From Bagarius yarrelli (Eukaryota > Chordata > Actinopteri > Siluriformes > Sisoridae), in NCBI GenBank assembly GCA_005784505.1, contig VCAZ01000054.1:773501-837500 (forward strand): a stretch of 64,000 bases of DNA, given 5' to 3'. Numbering within the stretch: the first letter of the stretch is position 1; every line of letters starts with the position of its first letter. The translations under genes were made by a program, and so were the position numbers. Shown here in pieces: positions 52,310-63,189 of this stretch. Below the pieces are notes generated by a model that saw only the letters and a program-made list of their open reading frames with translations, did not search any database and had not been told where the DNA came from.

Positions 52310-52690
52310 ATGGCATCCTTAGTTTGAAAAATATATAAACTAAGTAAAAAATATATAAATTTAAATAGAAAAAATAGAAAAAAAAATCAAATAGAAAAAA
52401 AAATATAAAAAACTAAATAAAAAAATATTTAAAAAAAACTAAATAGAAAAAATTATATAAACTATATAAAAATGCATATAAATGTGTGATGTGTAACATA
52501 AATAACAAAATAAACATTTTATGTTAAAAGAGGGTTTAAACAAGGGCCTCGTGAAAAGAAAAATGAGTTTGGGTCGCCTATCACACCCATTCTGCACTGT
52601 TACTTATAATAATATATAAAAACATAATATAAAAAATATAAAAAATATAAAAAATTAATAAATACTTATAATAAAACAGGTCTTGGGGGG
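52310..52690 (+). repeat. A-tract / (TATAAA)-like low-complexity block
   Basis: Degenerate reiterations of aaatagaaaaaa, tatataaacta and aaaatataaa, ending near a G run at 52685. Probably an eroded simple repeat. Confidence 0.65.
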
Positions 52691-53213
52691 GGGCCCACAA
52701 AGTGTTTTGTGCCCTTAAACTGCCTCCCCCCAGCGGCGCCCCTGGTCTAAGTTTTGTAATGACATCATATATAACTGTTAATACATCATTAGGACATTTG
52801 AATACATAAGATTAAGTTTATAACTGCGAGATTTCAATCCCAGTACCAGGTTTACGACTTTAACGGTGTGCTTCCAACTTTGTGGTATCAGTTTAGTAAA
52901 GACACACACAAAAACTACACCTTTGCTTTGCTTTGCTTTAGCAGCATGCTGCAATAAACTCAACGTACACAATGAAAGCTTTGCACCACCATTGGTGTTT
53001 CAACAGCCAGTAACCATTCGTATAAGAATACACAAAGCAGGAACAATGTTGTTGGTCTCGTTCAGGAAGCTTCACAATTCAGTGTTGGGTTTAACACACT
53101 GGTTTTCCTCTAATGAACCACAAAGAAATTCAGTTTTAGACTCTGTTAAAAAAACAAACTGTTGAGCCAGGTGTCACTAAAAAAATATTTGTTTCTTTGT
53201 AATGGTAACACAC

Positions 53214-53214
53214 A

Positions 53215-53241
<27 letters not shown>
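53214..53241 (+). repeat. (TC)n microsatellite
   Basis: About 14 TC units, a smaller companion of the run at 53362. Confidence 0.9.
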
Positions 53242-53247
<6 letters not shown>

Positions 53248-53360
53248 TTTTTAGATGTTTGACTTTTTGCAAAAGGTTTGATGAGTTGTGCTTATTTCTG
53301 GGTCAATACACAATCTGAAAGCACGACACTGAATTGGCCAAAAAAGGTATTATGTAAATG

Positions 53361-53361
<1 letters not shown>

Positions 53362-53447
<86 letters not shown>
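53362..53447 (+). repeat. (TC)n microsatellite, long
   Basis: Nearly uninterrupted homopyrimidine run of about 86 bp with mirror symmetry. Confidence 0.95.
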
Positions 53448-54059
53448 TATCATCAACATCAATATCTCACACTCTTAAAAAAGCTGTCAAAGTCTCCTAT
53501 CCACTGCAGATCTGTCTTTAGTAAGTGTGTGTTTTGTTATATTTTACTACAGTGAAAAGTGAAAGTCAGTCAGTTTATTTATAATTATTTTACCGAGTTA
53601 GAGATATTACACATTGGTTTATTAACACCCCTTTACAAATTACAATGTTCTAAAGCATTCATTTTCAACATTTAACCAAAAAAAGAACTTTACGTTTAAT
53701 GTAAATGTGGTTTTAGGGTAAAATCTGGTTTACTGTCAGAAATACAGAGCGTATGTCTAACAATGTTAATCAGGCACTACAGGGATTACTAACATCTTTA
53801 AAGAATCGTTTTAACTGCATATGAAAGACATATAAGGGAAAATGAATGGTAATAGGGCGCAACAGAGACTGGTAGACTTCAAACATGAAAAAATATTTGC
53901 TGTGCTGTTAGTGACAACCCTTTTTTAACAGAATGTTCTAGAGTGTTTGACATTCTAACACTCTTTCAGTCACATAGGAACAGCGCTAGGGGGAGAACGT
54001 TTTTACAAAAGATATTAAAATAAAAACGAAGATATAAAATAAATAAAAAACAGTTAAGA

Positions 54060-54560
54060 AGATTATACTAAATTTGGGCATAGCACAGCGCTCGTTTAAT
54101 AAATGCAGAACTTAATAGATGAGTTTTAAGCCTGGATTTAAAGATATCTACTGATTTAACACATGATCTCGTCTGGTAGCTGGTTCCAACTGCAGGCTGT
54201 GTCATAGCTAAACGCAGATTCTCCTTGCAGACTGAACTCTTGGTATGTTTAACTGACTGATCCTAATAATCTGAGTGATCTGATTTTATTCAGTATTGGA
54301 AGTGTATCGGAAATGTATTTTGGTCCTTTAGTGACTTATAAACAAGTAACAGTACTTTAAAATCAGTCCTAAATGTAACTGGCAGCCGTTGTAAGGACCT
54401 GAGGATCGGTGTGATGTGATCTGATTTTTTTGTTCAGCTTTTTAATGGTCTTTTTAGGAAGGTCAGTCAGGAGTGCATTACAAAAGTCCCGTCTAATGGC
54501 AATAAAACTATAAACAAGAGTCTCCAGATTCTAACTGGAAACAAACCCCCGAATAAGTTA
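54060..54560 (+). repeat. Teleost dispersed repeat (family not assigned)
   Basis: 'gatgagttttaagcctggat', 'tggttccaactgcaggctgt', 'actttaaaatcagtcctaaa' and 'ctggcagccgttgtaaggac' follow the order of a common fish interspersed repeat. Non-coding here. Confidence 0.55.
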
Positions 54561-55485
54561 GGACGATTCTAGGGCCCATGCACTTTGGGGACCCCCGGAG
54601 ATCTGTTTTATTGGTAGTAACAGTGTGGAATGGGTGTAGGGGGTAGGGGTATGTTCTTTCATAGAGACAATATTGCTAGCAGAACCTCTGGGTGCACATG
54701 CAAATGTTCTTGGTAAGAGTCAAACATCAACGATACAAAGGAACTGCAAATTTAGACATCAAAGTAGTATTTATGTGTGAGGTTTTGTAAAGTGCCCCCC
54801 CTCCCCTGCACAGTTATATTATTTGCAATTTCTGAAAAATGTATTTCAAATTCTAGCTATTGTGTTTCATATTTATTTGGAGCCTGGCTCAGTTTTGGTG
54901 ACACTCAGAATCTCAAAAAAGCTAACTTTATTTAGAAAATGTCAACAACAGTTATTGTTCTATAGCTTTATTCTTGTAAAAAGTGTTGTATTAAAGTTTT
55001 GGAAAAAGACTGAAACCCCTATATTCTTAAATGTGGTTGGAAGAAATAGTGAAGTTATTGCATTTGCAAAGAATTTGGTTTATTTTGTTGAGGAAATTGG
55101 ACTTTAATAAGGTTTGGTCTCCCCTTTTTCAGTATATATTATATATTTGTTGTGGTGCTTTGTATGAGTTTGCTTTCTTATTTTTTCTTTTTGATTGTAA
55201 TATGGAATCATAAGATGTATGTTACAACGCTTTTTTTAATGCTGGATTTCTCAATAAAAGGTGAGACTGTACAGACTTGTTTAAACAAGTGTTAGAATGT
55301 TAAAGTTCTGTTTTTTCTACGAGGAGCCATTTAGATGTATCTTTGTGACAAAAATGTGTTTCAATCATCAATTGTATGAAATAATGTAGAAAATAAAAGA
55401 TGCTTCCTATTTAGTCCATAATGATAAAATAATTGCTGAGGATCCCAAACAGATTCTAATTAGGATTTTTCTTCTTCAGTACACT

Positions 55486-55710
55486 ATGGGTTCCCATCAC
55501 TGCTCCACAGGAAACCATTCCTATTTTCCCGCTCGTTCTGTGCTCTTCCAGAAGGAAGCGAATGGAGTGACGTATCGTATACCTGCCCTGATCTTCCTGC
55601 AGCGTTCTTCCTGCTTCCTGGCCTTCTGTGAAGAGAGACTCAGTCCTGCTGATTCCCAGGCTCACCTGCTCGTCATGCGCAGGGGCGTCATGTACAGGAA
55701 TTATGTAGAG
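55486..55710 (+). CDS. neu3: neu3 coding exon 1
   Basis: 75 codons with YRIPALIF and the acidic active-site stretch. Ends GTAGAG/gtctca, a weaker donor that nevertheless gives perfect VE-WENM continuity. Confidence 0.9.
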
Positions 55711-58255
55711 GTCTCAAACCCAATTCCGAACCCACCTTAATTTTTTTTTACCTTTAAAACAATTCAATTACTGCTATGTGAATCTAATTTTTTTTTTTAC
55801 TTTGTGTGGTCTAGTGGGAAAACATGCGAGTCCTTAGCACGGCCTTTCTGAAAGGCCATCGATCAATGAACCCGTGTCCCGTGTATGACTCCTTCACGGG
55901 GACGCTCTTTCTTTTCTTCATCGCAGTGCTTGGTCACACCACAGAGTCATACCAGCTGGTGACAGGCAAAAATGTCACTAGGCTTTGCTATGTGTACAGT
56001 CAGGACCATGGGGAGACCTGGAGTCCTGCTACTGACCTCACTAGAAAGGTCATAGGTGATACAATTAAAGGTGAGTTTCAGGTTTTTATTCACTCTATCG
56101 CTTAATGCAGAACATAAAGGGATTTTAACCTGCTTAAGTCTCTGAAATGTTAAATTTGAGAACCAAACTTTGATAAAACAGGATACTAAACATATACAAA
56201 TATTATTGTTTGTCATTGTAGTTTACCACAACACCTTTTTTTAGCTGTAACCTCCAGAATGAAATGTGTGTTAAAGTAGCAAACTGTTTTAAACTTTTAG
56301 TAAACTTACTGTATTGGACTTTAAAAACACTACAAAAGATGTACCCCAGTTTGCTAGCTTTCTGAGACTTCTAAGGTTACAGGTCTGGTAGGTTGGTTGG
56401 TAGGTTGTAAAACATTATATTTACTTTTTAGGGGAAAAAATACATTTAAGAATACATTTAATTAGCTTTACTTTCACTCACACTCAAGTTAAGTAAATCT
56501 TTTATAGCAGAAATGGACTTTTAATTAAATTTTGATGTCGTTCCTCCGTTACTATTAAATGTTAAAAATGAAAATGGAGTTTTAATAATTCTGTCGATAG
56601 CTGACTGAAGTAAATACATAAAACGCCCCCTTTTTTAAGCATGTTCCGTTCAGAAAATAACCGAAGAATGAGAAAAAGTGAGAATATCAGTGGTGACAGA
56701 AACAACCACGGAATCACATTCAATCGGTAATCAAAGTCAGTAACGTAATCCGACGCCTGCTATGTGGCTAAAACGAGTGATGATATCAGTATTGAGGGAC
56801 TCCAGCCCCAACCTGAGAAAACATCTTACAGTAAGTTTTATGATAAAGACTATTTAAGAGAGATTCTGCAACTGTAGTCACCTTAATCTTACTGTAAGTT
56901 ACTATAAAATCTCACACATTCACTTCTTTTTGGTCTTTTTTATGTTTTTTTTTAATGGATTCTGGCTTTTCCTTTTATTTAATCAAATCCAAAGTAACTA
57001 ATAACTCGCCACTTGAGTAGTCTTAACATTCCATAACTTTATTACTTTCTTACTCAGTTAACTTTAAACATAATATTACTATTTTAACTGTTAGTTTGAG
57101 TCATTAGTTTTTTGAAGTAGCTTTACTTGTCATTGTACTAAGCTACTCTATCCACCTCTGGTGTAAGCCATGCTTTAATCATTATATTCTGTTTACACAA
57201 ATCATCACAAAACATCCGTTTTAAAATTAACATTTAGTTGCATTGACATTTTCTTTTTTGAAGCAAGGATGTTTATCCTGTGACTTACTGAGCTTATGTT
57301 TTTGACATGGCCCGAAACATGTATGTGCCATATTGGCCATAAAAATAAGTATTGTGTAAGTAATGTAACACTATTTATTGTGTTGTCTTTTTTATGGACA
57401 GCGTGGGCTACCTTTGCTCTCGGCCCAGGCCATGGAATTCAGTTAAAGTCTGGCTGTCTGCTGATCCCAGCCTACACCTACCATATTGACTGCAAGCAAT
57501 GCTTCGGAAAGATCTGTAAAACCACTCCCCACTCCTTCTGCTTCTATAGCGATACACATGGCAGGACCTGGCATTTCGGTGAAACAGTCCCGGACCCAGA
57601 ATGCGTAGAGTGTCAGCTGGTCTCAGTGGATGAAGAGAACGGGACCAACGTTCTGTACCTTAACGGCCGCAGTAACCTTGGTTCCCGTGTTCAGGCCCTC
57701 AGTTTTGATGATGGCACTGTTTTTCAAAGAGGAGAACTGGTGCACAAGCTTGTGGAGCCCAGATATGGCTGCCATGGAAGTGTAATCGGCTTTCCGACAC
57801 CTTTCCATATTCTCCCCAACTCCAACATGGGTGAGGTTCGCTCACCTTTTACTGCAGCAAATCAGGTTGAAAAGTTCCCACCCCCAACCTGGGTAGTGTA
57901 TGCTCATCCTACCTGTCCCAAGGCTCGCCAGGATCTGGGCTTATACCTCAATGTACGGCCCCGTGACCCAGACAGCTGGACAGGACCGTGGGTTATTTAC
58001 AAGGGTCCGAGTGCATACTCAGACTTGGCCTATGTAGAGGTAACATATAAAGATGAACCACCAGTCTCTGTTTTTGCTTGTTTATTCGAAAATGGCATAA
58101 ATACAGCATGTGATGAGATTTCATTTTGCATATTTACATTGTTTGAGCTTATTAACAACCTCCCACAGGCGTTCCCAGATCTGAGTAGAGTAAAATCAGC
58201 AGAGAAAAAGAGAGGAAGGAAAAAGTGGGTGGGACAGTTTTGTAGCATTTGTTAG
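55486..58255 (+). CDS. neu3: Sialidase-3-type (ganglioside) neuraminidase
   Basis: Exo-alpha-sialidase of the NEU family, which removes terminal sialic acid; NEU3 acts on gangliosides at membranes (family knowledge). Three exons (55486-55710, 55815-56070, 57402-58255) join to 1335 nt, 444 residues (human NEU3 428). Seen: YRIP motif at 30-33 (Arg of the catalytic triad), acidic/Arg segment FCEERLSPAD, MNPCPVYD, Asp boxes SQDHGETW (137-144) and SDTHGRTW (210-217), a weaker one SFDDGTVF (261-268), GPGHGIQL, triad Arg around 346-348 (LNVRPRDPDSW) and the nucleophile Tyr366 in SAYSDLAYVE. There is no signal peptide, as expected. Vertebrate neu3 has several teleost paralogues, so the exact orthologue is open. 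The ATG lies 6 bases into the exon after an acceptor, so a 5'UTR exon lies upstream. Confidence 0.92.
55815..56070 (+). CDS. neu3: neu3 coding exon 2
   Basis: Encodes GHRSMNPCPVYD through the first Asp box to VIGDTIK. Acceptor ggtctag, donor AAAG/gtgagt. Confidence 0.93.
56071..57401 (+). other. neu3 intron 2
   Basis: 1.33 kb, AT-rich. No repeat family or exon recognised. Confidence 0.65.
57402..58255 (+). CDS. neu3: neu3 coding exon 3
   Basis: Begins WATFALGPGHGIQL in frame from the split Ala codon and carries two Asp boxes and the Tyr nucleophile. Ends QFCSIC-TAG. It is open further 5' in the same frame, but the acceptor atggacag and homology fix the start. Confidence 0.94.
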
Positions 58256-58461
58256 TAGAAGAATACAAATTATTTAGAAACTGTACTTGTTTTCCTGCCC
58301 TAACGAAAAGCAAAATATATAAACCTATAAACATTTCTCAAGCTTCATATATACAGCATGTCTATGGGATGCTTAGATAAGTTAAACATCATAGCAAAAA
58401 TAAGGATTAGACTTGCTAGCTAGACACATTCTTAATTGACTTTTATATAAAAAAAAAAAAA

Positions 58462-58467
58462 AATAAA
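58462..58467 (+). terminator. neu3: Candidate neu3 polyadenylation signal
   Basis: AATAAA about 207 bp past the stop, immediately after an A-rich tract. Confidence 0.4.
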
Positions 58468-58645
58468 AAATCTCTTTTTATATTTTTTGTATTAGCACAA
58501 CCTGTTTTGTAAACAATTTTTACAATTTTAACAATTTTATACAAACATTAACATTAGCATTTAACGTTGTTCGCTTTGTAACCATTTTTATAACACCAGG
58601 TCATATAAAAGATCATTTTATACCCCAAATATAGATTTTCTCATT

Positions 58646-58651
58646 TTTATT
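58646..58651 (-). terminator. Candidate P2Y receptor polyadenylation signal
   Basis: AATAAA on the minus strand. The nearest canonical hexamer downstream of the receptor stop. Confidence 0.4.
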
Positions 58652-59062
58652 TACTCAGCTACAAATAACAGTGGTGCAATCTTATGTACAGTATATATAC
58701 CCTTGTATACATATACAGTTTATATACCCCTAACCAACTGTACATTTATGCCATTATCCAATTTGGTGGTATAATGCATAAAGTAATAAAGATACAGGTA
58801 TCCACACACAACACAATCAAAAATTTAAATAAAAAGGTGGAAAAAAACCCTTTACAGTATGTTAAATAACTAGTGAGCAAAACACATCTCAGGTTAAAAG
58901 GTGAGAAGCCGAAGCCCACACCGTGTTCCACTCCAATTAACCCAAATGTGGAATTTAAGGATTATCAAAACGAGATAAAACGAGTATACATATGTTATAT
59001 GTTATATACATATTGACTGGCTACCAAACACATTGTTTTGTCCACACAACACTGAATGTTTT

Positions 59063-60052
59063 TTATGAAGACCGACCTTCCTTAAAAAGCATGACTACTG
59101 TTGCTTTCCTCTCAGATGTTTTTAAGTACACTGACATTTTGCCACTGAGTTTGCAGAAACCCAGTGTTTGACACAGCTTGCTCCTAAACGATTTGCACAT
59201 GAGGAAGTAAATGATCGGGTCCAGACACACATTGAACATACACAACAAAAGCGTTGTCTTTTTCCCGTTTACCAGTGTACTATTAATCTCCGCTCTTTCT
59301 GTCTGTCCATAAGTGAACGGGATCCGACAAAGATGATAGGGCACGAAGCAGATAAAAAACACAACCAGTAAAACGAGAATGTTTTGTCCTTTCCTAGGCT
59401 TATTTGCGGTGGTCCCTCCGACTATCACAAACTGGGCAGAGGATCGATGGATGTGTCTGTAGATAGAGATGTAGCAGGTGAGCAGGGTAATCAGAACTAG
59501 AAAGAAGATGAATATGTTGATGTGGACCACAACGACGTGCCAATGCAAACCTAGAGAACTCTTTAGTTCTGCACAGTTATTTATTTCGACTACTGTCGTT
59601 TGATTCGTCAGGATTGTATTAGGCAGCGAAAGAGCAGTCATTGAGAACCAAACCGTAACTGCCATGACTACGGTGAATGAGTAACTGTAAAGACAAGCGC
59701 CAAACTTTCCACCGAATGGTTTTATAATTTTTAGGTAGCGATCCAGAGCCACCAATCCTAGAAAGAGGATGCTGGCATACATGCAGCAGTAGAACAGCAC
59801 GGCTGTGTAATTGCACGAGATGACCCGAAGATTCTGAGATGCAAATCCTGCCTCAGTTAACATGTTGATCGGTAGCGTGAGGGTTATGAGGAGGTCAGCC
59901 ACAGCCATGTTGCGAAGGTATAACATGAAAGTCCGCTTTTGGGTCTGGATCTGAAAGAACACCCAGACAGCCATGCAGTTTAGAAGGAGGCCAGCCAAAA
60001 AGATGATTGTGTACAGGCAGACGAAGATGATGGAGGAGCTAGCAAGTGCCAT
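59063..60052 (-). CDS. P2Y12/13/14-type purinergic G protein-coupled receptor
   Basis: Rhodopsin-class GPCR, 329 residues, seven membrane segments in one coding exon. Landmarks: N25 in TM1 (GLLLNCMAVW), D53 in TM2 (AVADLLI), C80 and C160 for the TM3-ECL2 disulfide, DRY at 104-106, sequon N150-Q-T, FVPYHLCRIPF with H240 and R243 in TM6 (the P2Y ligand motif H-x-x-R/K), and DPIIY (278-282) in TM7. Closest by eye to P2RY14/P2RY13 (shared ILTNQ, AELKSSLG, RIPFT-x-x-QTE, NVCLDPIIYF), so Gi coupling and nucleotide or UDP-sugar ligands are likely but inferred. Odd: only about 7 residues precede TM1, and ECL3 has no cysteine, so the usual N-terminus-ECL3 disulfide is absent. The acceptor ccctag lies two bases before the ATG; an upstream exon at 61045 is predicted. 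The orthologue name is left open. Confidence 0.93.
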   Translation of the reverse strand: MALASSSIIFVCLYTIIFLAGLLLNCMAVWVFFQIQTQKRTFMLYLRNMAVADLLITLTLPINMLTEAGFASQNLRVISCNYTAVLFYCCMYASILFLGLVALDRYLKIIKPFGGKFGACLYSYSFTVVMAVTVWFSMTALSLPNTILTNQTTVVEINNCAELKSSLGLHWHVVVVHINIFIFFLVLITLLTCYISIYRHIHRSSAQFVIVGGTTANKPRKGQNILVLLVVFFICFVPYHLCRIPFTYGQTERAEINSTLVNGKKTTLLLCMFNVCLDPIIYFLMCKSFRSKLCQTLGFCKLSGKMSVYLKTSERKATVVMLFKEGRSS

Positions 60053-60054
60053 GG

Positions 60055-61044
60055 CTAGGGATAAAAAAATTCACCAAGTTATTGCACAACGGAAATCAGC
60101 TCTTGGGGCAAGATCTTTCTAATCTGTCAGTTGGCTTGTTTCTGAAGGTTTACTTTCATCTCATAAACTGTTTACAAGAATTGTGACTTGCTTTCAAGCC
60201 CTTTTAAGGCAATGTTTAAAAAGTCACATTTTTGTTAAGAAAGCTGTATTTTTTATTATAAATATTTACCAGCGAAATACAGGTTCGAATACAACATCTA
60301 TTTTTAGGAAATACAGGTTCGAATACAACATCTATTTTTAGGATCAGGAAGAATTACAAGACGTGATTTGATATCCTGTATTTATTTTTTTGTCAGAAAA
60401 ATGTATTAGCTATGATCAACCACAGGGAATGTGAACTAGAATATTTTAGTTATCTTTTACAAACATAAATACAGTATAATACAGTAAATGAACACTTTAA
60501 TCATGTCATGAACACATGCCAGGGCATGCGGTCTCAAAAAGATCACTGGCAACGGAGACTTATTAAAGAGATTTATATGTTGGTAAATGTAACACCCTTT
60601 TTAAAGATTTTCCTGTAAATTATCTATAAATTAGCCTTTGCTATAGAAACTATAATATATAATTATATATTAACTATAATTGTATGAGTTAAATCACACT
60701 AAAATGTTTTAAATTAACACATGCAGGTATACATACATTACATACATTAGGTATACATATTTTACAATAAATAAATTGGATTATAAATTGGAATAAACTG
60801 AATATTTATTACAGGCAAGTATTTGTATATTTATTTAAAAATCAAAAAAATTGGCTAAACAATAACACAGGCATCAGATAAATTATAACCTTATGCTCCA
60901 ATATGCTCCAAGATTACTTAATAATAATTAGCATGTGCACTTCATTAAGCGTCTTACAACAATTGCATTGTCTACAGTCTGCCTACAGTGAATGGAAAAT
61001 AATCTAACAGGTAAAAATATGTAAACAGTTACAAATAATCTTAC
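60055..61044 (-). other. Intron 1 of the P2Y receptor gene
   Basis: 990 bp between the predicted donor (CAG/gtaaga) and the acceptor tttatccctag. AT-rich, with a perfect 34-bp tandem duplication at 60274-60341. Confidence 0.6.
60274..60341. repeat. Perfect 34-bp tandem duplication
   Basis: The unit 'gaaatacaggttcgaataca' plus 'acatctatttttag' occurs twice with no mismatch (60274-60307 and 60308-60341). Confidence 0.95.
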
Positions 61045-61200
61045 CTGGACCACTGTTGTTAGCTCTGTCCTGTAGCTCTGATATGTTTTTAGTGTGAATA
61101 TTAAAGCAGGAAGTCAGAGAGGAACTCTGTCTGGAGTGAAGAAATGTATTGCTTCTGCTGAAGTTTGGACTTGTAGTGCTTTCTTTGGAAATAAAAGCGA
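61045..61200 (-). other. Upstream exon of the P2Y receptor gene (5'UTR or N-terminal coding)
   Basis: Minus-strand GGTCCAG/gtaagatt is a strong donor, edge at 61045. Joined to the acceptor at 60054 the receptor frame stays open upstream through this exon (..NISELQDRANNSGPA-M..) back to a TGA near 61240. No in-frame ATG was seen, so it is called non-coding by default. The 5' edge is approximate. Confidence 0.5.
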
Positions 61201-61612
61201 CATCTATCAGATTAGCAGGTATTTCCCTCCCCCTCTCAATTCATGCTGACTGGAAAAGAGAAATCTAATTTCTGATTCTATTATAAATTCCTAATTTCAT
61301 TATTAAGGTTACAATATGTCATAGAATCTGTTTCTGTAAAAAACAAGTCACCAGTCAAAATATATAATGGAATAATAGAATAAAAATATTTCAGACTAAT
61401 TTCAGCCTTTTGCTCTGTCACTGATGTGTGTTGGCTTTCTTGCACTTACAGAATTTCTAGTGGAAAAAATGTAAAAGCTATAAAACTTGACATCCAATCA
61501 TATATAAAGTAATGAGTTTTTTATATCCGGATAATATGGTTAACATTAAATAGATTGTGTTTCTTAAATAACACAAACACACAAATTTACAGAAGGTTTT
61601 TAGGATTTTGTA

Positions 61613-62110
61613 GGTAACCTGGTTTCCCCGAGGGAATGAAACGCTGCATCACGAGCACTGCATTTCACGGACTGAGTGACGTAATTGACCAGGAAGTACA
61701 AAAGGCGAGCATCGAGCTAAGGTAGGTCAGGCTTCGATCTGAGGCACGTAGACTTTGATGCTATGGGTATGGCCACATCTCGTTCCCTCAGGGAACCAGG
61801 GTTACCAATGTAACTCTACAGACGTTCCCCTTGAGCTGCTACGCTAAAATGCTATGGAAACAAGACACCCATGCCAGCATACTGCCAGGTCACTGAAGCC
61901 TGGCATGAACTGAGGCTCAGGTTTTAAAATTTGGGTGGCGCGTCCTTGTCCTCTTATCACTGCAAAGCACATACACCTCACAGGACCCATAATAGGGTGG
62001 GCTAGCTGGCTCTGTAGGAAATGACACTGTGGTTCAGGAAAGGGCCTTTCATGGAGAGGGTTGTATCCAAAGGCCCGCCCCTCAGGGTCAGCCCAGCCCT
62101 TCTACTCTAG
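61613..62110 (+). mobile_element. Teleost repeat with inverted ends GGTAACC
   Basis: 'ggtaacctggtttccccgag' at 61613 is mirrored by 'ctcagggaaccagggttacc' ending at 61806 (about 25-bp imperfect inverted repeat). The following 'acgttccccttgagctgcta' and 'ctgaagcctggcatgaactg' belong to the same widespread fish repeat, so the element probably extends to about 62110. Confidence 0.6.
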
Positions 62111-62264
62111 GGGACAGTTCTCAGATCTATCGTCCTGCTAATGAGTTGTGCCTTGATTGTGTCTGGTCATTCATCTATATATGCGCAAATGTATTTTATA
62201 TTTATATAGGGATATTAATAAAAAAGAATAAAATAAAGCATAGAAAATAAAAAAATCACTAAAA

Positions 62265-62650
62265 ATTTGGTAAGCACCGATACTGTTTGTGAAAGGCAGA
62301 CTACGAATACCGATATTTTTTACTGGTACTTGCCGATACCTGTTTGGGATGTGGGACTATTACAAGGGTTTGCTACAGCGGTGGTTCCAACATTTACCTC
62401 TTAATATTATTGCAGAACAAAGTTTCAGTCTTCAATGCACGGGCTGCCATCATTAAATATGTGTGAAAATTATATTCCATAATAACATCTAATATAACAA
62501 TATATTTCCACCTGGTGCTGCTGCCACCAGGTCTTTGTACACTAAAACATTCTGTTAATGACATCATAATTTGTAACAGTCTTTTGGTATTTGGTAGTGT
62601 TTTTTACGAGTACAAGTATGTGGACATGAACTTAGTACCTGGACCTATAA
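62265..62650. repeat. Possible hAT-type MITE remnant
   Basis: Clusters of 'accgatac', 'gtacttgccgatacc' and 'gagtacaagtatgtggac' recall fish repeats with accgatac-rich inverted ends. Ends cannot be fixed. Confidence 0.35.
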
Positions 62651-63189
62651 AAAATAGAATAAAATTACGACGACAAAAATAGTAGAGATAAAAATAAGAA
62701 AAGAATTTTGTGCAGTTGAGGTGCAAAAAGTGTTGTTCATTATATTAATTGTAAAGGTGTGCTTGTTTAGGGCCGGGCCTGTTGTTGCTGTGTTGCTTAC
62801 ATCATACCAATGTTTTTACCCTGAACAGTAGCATAATACTTGTTGTACTGTTATAGTTTTATATATTAATATAACTATATTGCAATACCAGCAAGCTGTT
62901 AAAGATCAAGCTTATTCTACCATAAAGGTTGTTCAGAATGTGATGGCGTTATCGCCTTTTTATCAGATTGTGAACCAAACAGGTTCTGCTGCCAACGGGA
63001 TATTCTCAATAAACAGTGTGTTGGGTGTTTATAGATAGTCATGTACATACAGTGAATCCACACGTGTGTTTGGAACATAATTTTTCTTTCCCTAGAATAA
63101 CCTCCACACTTTCTCTCCACTAGATTATGTCAGGTAACTGTAAGGATCGTGTTCCCACAGTCACAGTAGTAGAGATCAGACACTAATGT

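Larger units (their letters stand above)
48990..55485. other. Divergent intergenic region between wdr53 and neu3
   Basis: 6.5 kb, mostly AT-rich. It contains the wdr53 first exon/promoter, a dispersed repeat (50785-50930), a SINE-A (51370-51540), a repeat at 51780-52075, an A-tract block (52310-52690), a Tc1 scrap (52867-52895), TC microsatellites (53214, 53362) and a teleost repeat (54060-54560). A donor-like site (ataaaag/gtgaga, near 55261) could end a neu3 5'UTR exon. No coding gene recognised. Confidence 0.65.
58256..59062. other. Convergent 3' region of neu3 and the P2Y receptor gene
   Basis: 0.8 kb of AT-rich 3'UTR sequence of both genes. A minus-strand AATAAA at 58646-58651 lies about 410 bp past the P2Y stop. 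Confidence 0.65.

Noticed and set aside
54823..55107. A 94-residue open frame upstream of neu3
   Set aside because: AT-rich, no recognisable domain, no initiation context, and no splice links to neu3 coding exons.
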